NCBI GenBank assembly: GCA_009602735.1
Contig: WELA01008598.1
Location: 151,362-183,555, forward strand
Length of the DNA stretch: 32,194 nucleotides
From: Mesotaenium endlicherianum
Taxonomy: Eukaryota > Streptophyta > Zygnematophyceae > Zygnematales > Mesotaeniaceae
Direction: 5' to 3'
This document shows, piece after piece, positions 17,417 to 27,300 of this stretch; position 1 is the first letter of the stretch, and each line of letters starts with the position of its first letter. Below the pieces are notes generated by a model that was not told the DNA's origin, did not search any database, and worked only from the letters and a program-made list of their open reading frames with translations. A program made the translations under genes and the position numbers.

Positions 17417-18678
17417 AAGTAGGACACAAGCGTCTTACTTCCACACAGGCTTTCGCCCAAGTTGAGGGTTTTCAGACTGAACAAGTTTGTAGTTGCAGAA
17501 ATCACGTCTAAGCAGCTTAACAGGCAATGTCAAGTTCAGAGAAAATCGCCCTTCAAGTCTTTCGCTTAACTTCCACGAGTCACAGCTTACAAAACTCTGA
17601 ACTGCACATCTATGCTGGCCTGGTCTGAGCTCTTCACTCAACACCGCGCCTTAACAGCTCTTCACTGCTTGGCTGGGCTCACTCAGTTCTTCACTGAGAG
17701 CTTTTACTTGTTAATACTACTCTTGCTATCAGCAATTCGACAATGGAGACTTCTGAGAACCTGGAGACAAACACAGCACTCACCATTTTAAGTGACCCTC
17801 GCACGCTTGCGGCGTTTGACCTCAATCTGCGCTAATCTTCTAACAAATTATAGTCTGCAGCTCTCTACTTTCACCAGCGAGATCCTCTCTTGGGAACTCC
17901 TGAGGCCTAACCTTTCTATGATACACTTAAGAAGAAATCTTCTAGCGTCGGCAGAAGCGTGACACCTCGGTCCTTCTATGGCCTTGGGAATTCTAATCTA
18001 ATCCTAATCTACATCTAATCCTTCTTCTTTGCACTCCTTCTGCTTCTTCAACTTCCTTTGACAAAGATGCGAGCAAGGATGAGGCAGCTTCAGGCAGAAC
18101 TCGTGCCTTTCACAAGCACCACACACTGTCCTCTTTCAAGAATACCAGTGCTTAGTCACAGCGCTTAGCTTGCATGCCGTCCTTACCCAGCAGCTCTCAC
18201 ACAACTTAGAAGTTGTCATTCAGCATGCATGCATGCATGCATTGGGATTGTTGCGCGTGACCACTTAGCCTTCCAGCTGACAATTACGCCTATGTGACTG
18301 GCTAGCAGCGTTTAGGATGAATGCTCAGGCCGTGACCAGTCACCTAAGGGCCTAGCCGAGGCTGCACACAACGCCCTTTGCAACATCCCCGCTGTACTTG
18401 GCTTGGATAGCCGATTGATCAGTACCTTCGTTGGCACTTGCTAGTCTGGCTCATTGTCGGTTCCATGCCCCTAGCCTTTCGGCTGACCACTCGGTCCACA
18501 TCCCCATCCCATCCTGGGTGTGGGTGTGACGTGTCGTGACCACTTTGACAGTGACAACAACTTCAACATGACCGCTGACTCGGTCCTCTGGTCGGTGAGT
18601 CAATGCTGACTTCCTGTACCTGGGCGGCCGTGACTTGCGCTGCGCTGCGGCACCGTCAAGTGGATAGCAGTCGCGACA
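17417..18678 (-). repeat. 1.26-kb direct repeat, copy 2 (LTR-like)
   Basis: This is the second copy of the repeat at 15792-17058, in the same orientation. It includes the run GCATGCATGCATGCAT at about 18,225-18,240, an expansion of the GCATGCAT seen in copy 1. Sharp loss of similarity after 18678 marks its TG end. Confidence 0.65.
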
Positions 18679-20052
18679 CAAAGCATATAACATCTATAGT
18701 TTATCTCGAATCGAGAGTGTTCTTTTAACCTAATAATTAATACAACGACTTGGCCCGCGGAGGAGCGTGGACTTCTAACTTTGAAGTTTGCCGCTGTCAC
18801 CCAGCTGCACCCAGCCAACTGAGCCGAGCAGAGCCGAGCCTGCTCAAGTGCGCCTGGGCAGGAAAAAGTCGCGGATCATGGTAGGTAGTCCTGGACAGTC
18901 CAGATTGTCTTCCACACTCCCATGGATCACATCGACGTCCATCAACTTATTCAGAAAGTCACTGTGATTCCTTGTACTGCTGGATCCTGCACGTTGCGCG
19001 GAGTCATGATATCGTGGCCTCGGCCCAGATAAGTCAACGGCATGATACTTTTTTGTCTGCAACGCCTCGTGTGAGGTAGCCGCCGATGAGTACTTAGACC
19101 GGCCAAGACTAGCTGCGGTTGGACTGTGAGACCAGCGCGTTTGAGGTGATTAGATGTGATTAGAATTACTATGGGCGACTGGACGTGACCGGACCAGACC
19201 AGACCGACTTGACTTAGGCGGTACTGGTCGGCTAACGCAAATAAGTGTTTTTGTTAATTTTTTTAAGTAGGCTCCAGGGCTCCAGGGAGGTTCGATCTAC
19301 CGTAGCGCTCAGGATCGTTAAGGGACGGCAAACTTTGCTCAGGATTGCTCAGGATCGTTGTTCGAGCCTGTACGGACCACTCCAGGCGCCTCGATGCCCT
19401 CCGGCATGTCGGACTGCAATTTCGAGTTTTATGCATCTGTTGCAGATCTGGAGTGAGATCGCTGTAACGTATTCGTGCCCTGGCTGACACCTGCAGGAGA
19501 TGAGCCACTGTGAGCCATTGTCAAAATGTAGACCGCGAGAAGAAAGACAAACTAATCCTCCGTGAAGGACAAAAAAAGGATGACACCTCTCTAACTTCTC
19601 ACACTCTAGCTCTAGACTGCTCTAGAAGAACTTGTCTGCTTCAATTCTATTTTCGGTGGTGAACCGCTTCTGCAAGGATGCTCTGACCAGACTGCTCCCG
19701 AAAATTGCAAATAGCAGCAGCTTTGTTTCCCAAGTGCAAGTGCTTACTCCGCCTGTCCTCACCGTCCGCAGCAGACGCTCTGCAACTCCACTGAGCATAC
19801 GCTTGTGGTTGAGAATTTTGCCCGCTTCTCCTCTCCTCTGGTCAGTCATAAAGCGACCTGGTATATTGGGGATTACCAGGAGTGGCATTACGGGAAGCAT
19901 TTCCGTGTTCACGGTTTCCAGACCATCGCGTTTCGAAGGTAGGAAGCTGCACCTTCAGGAGCCTTCCTTCTCTCCTTCAGGTGTTGCATATTTGTAGAGG
20001 GAGTAACAAACTGGAAGAAGTCATCTGCGAAGTCGGGTATCCCCCAGACATG
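18679..20052. other. Intergenic sequence between transposons and the PME gene
   Basis: I find no recognisable gene. Two weak ORFs exist: minus 18844-19062 (72 codons) and an overlapping pair at 19622-19997 on both strands (96 codons minus, 121 plus). None shows a known motif, so I do not call them. Composition shifts from AT-richer transposon sequence to GC-richer sequence across this stretch. Confidence 0.4.
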
Positions 20053-20062
20053 TTTATATAAG
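20053..20062 (+). promoter_or_regulatory. TATA box of the PME gene
   Basis: TTTATATAAG lies about 700 bp before the first ATG in an otherwise GC-balanced stretch. A start of transcription would be expected near 20,085-20,095, inside the palindrome GTTCAACTCAAGTTGAAC (20081-20098). No transcript evidence is available here. Confidence 0.45.
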
Positions 20063-20757
20063 CTGCGGCCTCCTTTTGGTGTTCAACTCAAGTTGAACGA
20101 GGTCTGCAGTCAAGATCATAGTGAAGACTAAGTGAAGACCAACATTCCATTGGCCCTTCTCAGCCAACGCTCAAGACCCTCTGGTTCCTACCTAGTCCTT
20201 CCTCTCTCATATTCTCTCCCTTCTCAGCCATTCTGTAGCTGTTACCTCCAGGGTTTGGGTATTCTCTAGGCTGAGAAATTAGGGCTAAACCTCCAGGCAC
20301 ACGGAGGAGCTCGGAATTTCAAACAGACACTTCCTGTGAGCAAGCAAAAGACATTTCCCTTTCCTTTCCTCTTGGGAAGTTGTTGTCTTCTCCCTTCAGC
20401 CACTTTCCTGCTCCTTATACTTCCCTAAGTGAGCCTGCTGCTGAAATTGCGCCAGGTGTACCCTGCAGCACAGCTAAGCTGGCAGTAGAGCTTCGCATTC
20501 TTTTGTAGCTTGCAGCAGTGCCTCTGAGTCTTTAGCAGAGCATTATAATCTCCCCGGCGTTTCACTCTTTCCCTTCCCTTTTCCTCTTTCAACGATAGCG
20601 CTTCGAGTTCGGGTTTTGTGTCGCACCACGAGCAGTTCGTTAGCTAAGAATTTGTACCCACCAAAGGGAGCTTCGTAGGACCTGCTCCCTGCTGCTTACT
20701 ACCTAGTATAAGTTTTTTCTCTTCCATAAGTCTTCTAGACTTGATCCGCAGCATCTA
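20063..20757 (+). other. Probable promoter-proximal region and 5' leader of the PME gene
   Basis: CT-rich stretches (CTTTCCTTTCCTCTTGGG, TTTCCCTTCCCTTTTCC) are typical of plant leaders. A leader intron cannot be excluded. No other coding sequence is seen. Confidence 0.4.
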
Positions 20758-21381
20758 ATGGGTATGGCCAGCACGGGCAATCCAGGTGCCAACTGTCACA
20801 ATCAGCTCTTTGCTGGAGAGTCTGGCAAGGCTGGTCTGTCCAATAAGAGCCAAGTGATGCCCCCCCCTGAGAAGGCAGCCAAGGGCGGCGCTGACCTGGC
20901 AGACCTTGAGAAAGCTGTCATTGTCCCAAGTAGCGCCAGGTGGCACTGCAGCACGTCACGCTGGCTCTTAGCTGGCGTGCTGGCGGCGGTCCTGCTGGCA
21001 GCTGTCGCTGCTGTGCTCCTCGTAGTGACACCTGGCACCTCAGGGGGCGGCAGCGCTGCCCGCTCTGCCGCAAGCCTGGCGGTCCCCCCCTCGTCGACAG
21101 CTCAGCAGCTGCCCCAGTACACCGGCAATGTGACTGGTGTCTGTGCGTCAGCAGCCTCGGCGTCTCTTTGTGAAGATACACTGAAGGACGACCCACGGAC
21201 GAAGGAGGCTGCGACACTTGGCGATGTGATGTATCTCCTTGTGGCGGCTGCCCAGCTGCAGATCAAGCTGTTCCACCAGGCTGTGATCGCGTGGAAGGAG
21301 GCGGAGGCGACACCTGGCAAGCTGCCGGACAGAGCCGACACTCTCGCTATGGCCATGGTTGACTGCGACGACATGCTTGAG
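20758..21381 (+). CDS. PME: PME exon 1 (residues 1-208)
   Basis: This exon encodes the N-terminus, membrane anchor and first two-thirds of the PMEI domain, ending DCDDMLE. The donor GAG|GTGTGT was chosen over GTAAGC five bases later, because only phase 0 joins in frame to exon 2. Confidence 0.82.
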
Positions 21382-24300
21382 GTGTGTAAGCGCTGGCTGG
21401 TGCATGCGGTGCTCGGGTGTGCGTGTGGTGCTTAGGTGTGCCTGTGCGTGTCTCTGTGAGTGGGGGACGTCCGTGTGTGTGGATGAGGGCGTGCGTGTGT
21501 CTACATGTGTATTTCTGTGCGTGTGTGTTTGTGTGCCTGTGTGTTTGCCTTCCTGTGTGCCTGCATTTTGGGTGTGGCGTCTGTTTGGGTGCGTGCGCGC
21601 CTGCGTGCGTGTGTCAGTTGCTTTTATTCAGCACATTTTGTGGTCTGCCACTTTCACGCGTGTGCGTGCATGATGGAACTGTCTGAAGTCTACTGGATCC
21701 TGGCCATGCAAGAACTTAGTCACGTCTGAACAGCGTCGACACATGCGTGGGCGTGGGGGCGTGCTTCAAGCAGCGATTTAGTCACGTCTGAACAGTGTCG
21801 AGGCCGGCGCATCATCATACTAAAGTACGACGAAGTGTGTCGCGTCAAAGCTCTGCGCCACCTCTAGCACGTCGGGCGCCATCGCTCAAAAATTAGCGCG
21901 TTCTTTTTAGTAGGCACGCGGGAGAGCATTGAAGCTTCGGAAGTGCACACCCACGCGTTGCCAGCTATGCATCTCCCGAGTGTCGCCAGCCACGCGTCCC
22001 TAGCCTCACTCTGTGGCCTTCCTCCTCGGCCGCCCTTAAGCTTGTGTGCGGCTCTCATGGCGCCCAGTGGCACGGTGCCAGCTCGCTTGCCTGCAATACT
22101 GTTGGAATGGGTGCGCGCGTGCGAGTAAACACTCATCCTTGTTGATATTTTCTTGTCATGCTATGGTATGCTATGCCATGGCACATATTAGGTGATACAG
22201 AATGCTGCTGTGTGCTGAGCGCCGTGTGCTTACGCCCGTCGCGATCGCTTGCGCTATCCCACCTCATCCTCCTCCTCCTCCTGCTGCTGCTGCTGCTCCT
22301 GCCATGTGTGCGCAGCAAGCGGAGAGGAGTCTGGCTGATGCGCTGGGAAGCGTGCGGGAGGAGGATTATGGGGAGACACTTGTTATGCTCTCGTCGGCCG
22401 AGAGCTCCCGGGGGGGCTGCTCGGATGACCTCGAGAGCTTCCTCAAGGGCCCCCTCCCGTCGTCAAGCCCCGCGCGCAACCTCACGAGGTGAGGCCTCTC
22501 GCACGCACGCTCGTTTGCTCTCTCTCTCTCTCTCTCCCTCTCTCTCTCTCTCTCCCTGGCTCCCTCGCTCCTCTCGCTTCCTCTACATGCTCTGATGTCT
22601 CACCATCTGGGAAGGAGGAAATGAAAATGACATGCGGTGTGCTTCAGCGTGATAGTGCTCTCTCGCTTTGCCCTAATCTGAGGCCGATGTCCAGAAGCGT
22701 AATTCGCAGCCTGGTTCTCCTGCCCACAGCTGCCTAACGGTCGTTCTCCTCTTTCTCTCGCTCTGTGTGCCTCTCTCTCTCTGTACGTGCGTGTGCGTGT
22801 GGGTGTGAGTGCGTGTCCCCATGCGCGCGCGGGAGAGTAGCCTGGAGGCAATCACGAAGCAAGCAGGCGCAGCCGACCGGGTGCTGACAAATGCCATGAG
22901 CCTCATCGCCCCTCTCAGGTGAGGGGCGCCAGCTGGCACTCAGCGGCAGCCTTGACAGTCATTGCTGGCAGCCCCTTGCCTCCTGCACCTGACACGCGCT
23001 GTACTGTCTCCATCTCTTTACATGTGTACTCGTTGTCCCCATCTCACCTCTTTAGATGAATGTGTCGCTTCATGACATGTACTTGAGAGTGCTGTGAAAT
23101 GCCGACTTAGTTCCCTAATCTTCTTTTGGTGGTGAGAGCTCCAAATGACTCTGAGCGCCGGCCTCGAGCCTTTCGACACAATCATGCCTTGCTCAAAAGA
23201 CACAAACGAACACAGTCTCTGTCTCAGACAGCAAGCGTGTGATAGCAGGAGCTCTGAATGATTTGTCGTAGATGCGGCAAGTCTCCACATACTCCAGGGA
23301 AGCTGTCACTGAGTGGGTGGGTGCCCCCTCGCACAGCTGTCGTAGACGTGTAGACGTGCAGTGCTAGAGTGTCATGAAGGTGCACCGTCCTTTTTTTTCC
23401 ATGTTGCAACACAAACGAGTTGCAGTCTCTTATCTCTTACATAGCCGTTACATTCAACAATGTGCTCTGCCCGGAAGAATATTGTGTCTCCTTATAAACT
23501 CTCGTGTCTGTGCGAATGTCATGGCATTCTCACAGAGTCTGTGCTCTTCTCAAGTGCGTGCTCTCTAACGATGTCTTGTGTGATGCTTGTGTGCAAAGAG
23601 TCGTCAGGTTCTCCGGTTCCTCCCTGAGGGCTAGACAAGCTCGGCCCGCTCTGCCAAAAAGGCTTTCATCACATGGGGTCCATTTACACCAGATGGCAGA
23701 AGTAGAAGTGGATCAAACGCTCACTTGCTTTCTCCATGTGCGAAATTGAAGGGACGCGCCTAATGAGGAAACATGTGGTCCCCTCCTCTTCTTGGCCACG
23801 TGACGGCTGCTCCACCCTCGATTCTCCGTTGCCGACCCTCAGTCCTCCACAGTCCTCCACAGTCGTGCTCACGCTCCCCCCTACGTCCGTGCGCGCGTTG
23901 CCCCCACCCTTTTGCCTGTGCAGCGACTACCAGGCGACGCAGAGCTCCTCCCCGGGCGGCGACAGCAACAGCGACGCAGATCCTTTCGGTGCAGACGGCG
24001 GCGGAGACGACGCTGCCGATTTGCTCTCGGACGATCTGGCCGCTGCCGACGCCGACGATCTCCTGGGGGGGCCCTCCGAGAACGCGACACTTGGCGGCGT
24101 CTCCAGGGCCTCGTCGTCCGCCAGGATCATTGTCGTGGCCAAGGACGGCTCGGGGCACTACAGGAAGGTGCAGGACGCCATCAATTCGGTGAGAATGGAG
24201 CTGCCTTTCCTTCCCCCTCCCTCCCTCCCTCCCTCCCCCTCGCCTTCCCGCCTCCCTCCGCCCCTCCCTCTCGCTCTGCCTCCGTCGCTCCCTGCCTAAT

Positions 24301-27300
24301 ATTCTCCCTGACTTTCTCCCTCCCTCCCTCACTCGCCCTCCTCCTTTGTCTCTTCCGTCATCTCTCCTCCTCCTCCTCCTCCTCCTCCTCCTCATCCTGC
24401 TTCTTCTCTATCCTGGACTTACCGCTGAGCCGGATAGGCAGATACGCGCAGACACAAACGCGGTGCTTGTGATTGTTCGTGTGCGTGCCTTCTTCTTTCT
24501 CCTTGCAGGCGCATGTGTGTGTGTGTGTGTGTGTTTGTGCACGCGCGCGCGTAGCGTGGGGGTGGGTGGAGTTCTGTGGGTGTGTGTGAGCGTGAGCGAG
24601 CGCGAGTATGGGTGTAGTGTTTCTCGCTACCATTGGGCAGACGATCGCAATGCTTTTTCTTGTTACTATAGTACGAGTGTGTACGTTCCTTTCACATCTG
24701 CATGTGAAAGTGTCGAGTTTTACATCCACACATGCAGTGCACGCTGCATGTGGAGGGGGGCCTCCTGCGAGTACAAGAAATTATATTTGCATATCACATT
24801 AGGTTATAATGAGTATCCACATTAGGTTATATTCGAGTATCACATTAACATAGATAGATTAGGACATAGGCCACTAGTATATACCAATTCTCAGCTCCGT
24901 GCTCATAGAGTCGCCCTCTTGTGACTTAATTGGCGTACCGAAAATAATAATCGGAGATAACAGTCACTGCCACAGGAATCATCATGCCAAAACACTGCAG
25001 CATTGATAGTGTCGAGGCCACAGGAATGACGACATTGAAAACTACCAGACCGATGGTACCCAGCACTGTCGGAATGATAGTACTTTCTCGAAGGTCGTGG
25101 CGTGATTTCGATATGACGACGTGTGACTTGCATGGTGAAGGGATCGGCTGACTTGGCACGCAGCCAGCCCAGCGGCTGCCTGTCTGTCTCTTCTGTGCAC
25201 GTGTTCAATTTTGGCGCCCCAAGAAGGCCCCCTCCGGTCCCGGCACAGGCCCCAGCGGGTCGATTCCATTTTGTGACACAGAATGTCACAGAAGAAGAGA
25301 GCGAGCCCGACTTCTAACTGCTAAGGCTGCTCGCAGCATCTTGCGAGAAGTCGTCGTGAATCGGATTCTGATTTCTGATTTTTTCGCTGTTGGCTGGCCG
25401 GGCGGCGTGGCTTGTGCAGATCTCGAAGAAGAACAACCAGCGCATCGTCGTCTACATCAAGGTGTGCTCGCCTGCTCGTTTACTTGCTCGCTCGCTCACT
25501 TGCTCCCTCACTCCTCGACTCTTGTACTCAGTGCCAACAACCTCTGTTGGAATCAAACCTCTGTCATTGCAAGGAGGTGGCAGTGGCGGTGGTGCACGCA
25601 TCCACGCACACGGTGCATGAATGCATGCTGTTGGAATGAATGCATTCACGTGTGTCTGTCTCTCGCTCATGTGCCTTCGCGCCACGTTGTGTGTTGGTTG
25701 CCCGCTCACCTTCCTGGTGCTCTTTCTTGGAAGCCAGGACTCTAATCGCTAGTCACTCTGCATGATAAACTCACTCACACACACACACACACACACGCGC
25801 GCCCGCGCGCACGCTCACACACACGGGGCCCAGTTCAGTCCTCTGGCCATCCATCCATCGTGCTGACTGCTGACACCTGGAGGATCCCCGGCCTCCGCCG
25901 CACGTGTGCCTGTGGCCATCACTCCATGTGCCCCCGGCACGCACCACCCGTGCGGCCACCTCTCGGCACCTGTGCGCGTGCGCCCGGCAATCGCCGCACG
26001 TGCGCACGCCCACCATTTGCCACATGCGTGCGTGTGTGCCCGTGTGCGTGTGCGTGTGCGCGTGCGTGCGAGCAGGCGGGGAAGTACGTGGAGCAGGTGA
26101 CGGTGAAGATGGACAAGATCACGTTCCTGGGCGCGGGCCGCGGCAGGACCGTGATCGCCAACACGCTCAGCTACGCCAAGGGCTACTCCACCTGGGCCTC
26201 CTGCACCGTCTGTGAGCCCCTCTCCCCTACTCCTCTCTACCCCTACCCCTACCCCTACCCCTAGCCCTACCTTAAGCTTTAGCCCTAACCTTCAGCCCCA
26301 ATCCTGAGCCTAACCCTAATTTCAGTCGTGAGCTACGGGCAAGGCAAGCTCCACTTGGGCTCCTGCACGCACTGTCTGTCTGTCTGTCTGTCTGTCTGTC
26401 TGAGTTGCTCTCCCTGTCTATCTGTAGGGCTCTGGATTGCGAAGCAGCCTGTGGTTGAGATGCGGCCGCACCATCTGCGTCTCTTCTGTCCCGCCTGCCT
26501 CTCTTCCTCGCTCATTCCCTCCCCTATGTCCCCCTCTTGCCTCCCCCCCCCNAACTTTGTCTCGGCGAGAGAATCACTGCCTCCTCAACAGTCAACCTCC
26601 CCTTTGTCTCCTCCCCTCCTTACTTGCTCCCCTCTCTCCGCTGCCGCCTGCTGCATCCTGTCCCAGGGGAATCACCTCCGGGTCTCCAGCTGCCAGGCTT
26701 ACACATTTCAGAGGTTTCAAAGTCTCATACTTCCATTTGCCTGGATGTGTGTTTGTAACACGTGTTTGCACGTGTCGCGCTTGCCGGCGGCCCGCGAGCA
26801 GCAGGCGTGACGGGCAGCCAAGCCAGCCTATGGCAAAGTCAGGGTCACTGAGCTCCCCAGTTTGTCTGCGCGTGCATGTGCCTTCCCTTCCCCACGAGCG
26901 CGTGCAGGCGTGACGGGCAACCAGTTTGTGGCGCGCTCGCTCACCATCCAGAACAGCTCCGGACGCGAGATGCTGATGGCCGTCGCCTTCCGCTCCGACA
27001 GCGACAAGTCCGCCTTCTACAACGTCGACTTCTTCGGCAACCAGGTGCCGCCGCGAGTCACATCCCCCTCCCCCCCTTGCCCCTCCTCCCCCCCCTCTTT
27101 TGCATGCCAGCATCCAGTCTTACATTACTCGCTGAGCCTATTTCCAAAGGCTTGGGCTCTCGACTGGTGTAGGGTGGAATCTGGCTTGAGGGCTTGGGTC
27201 ACGTTTAGGGCTGGGTTAGGGTTAAAGAGCAGGTGAGTTTCAGGGCCGAATTAGGGCTGGGCTGAAAGCTTGGGGTTCAAACGCTCTTCCCTCTCCCCCT

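Noticed and set aside
18844..19062. 72-codon minus-strand ORF next to the 1.26-kb repeat
   Set aside because: The peptide looks protein-like but matches nothing I know and is within chance length.
19622..19997. Overlapping 96- and 121-codon ORFs on opposite strands upstream of PME
   Set aside because: No recognisable domain, they mirror each other, and no start or splice context supports either.
21386..21390. GTAAGC at 21386 as the exon 1 donor
   Set aside because: It gives phase 1 and breaks the frame into exon 2; GTGTGT at 21382 keeps the PMEI domain continuous.
21384..21620. Regular GTGTG repeats as a possible CRISPR-like or satellite array
   Set aside because: Degenerate microsatellite with no fixed unit or spacers; the context is a eukaryotic intron.
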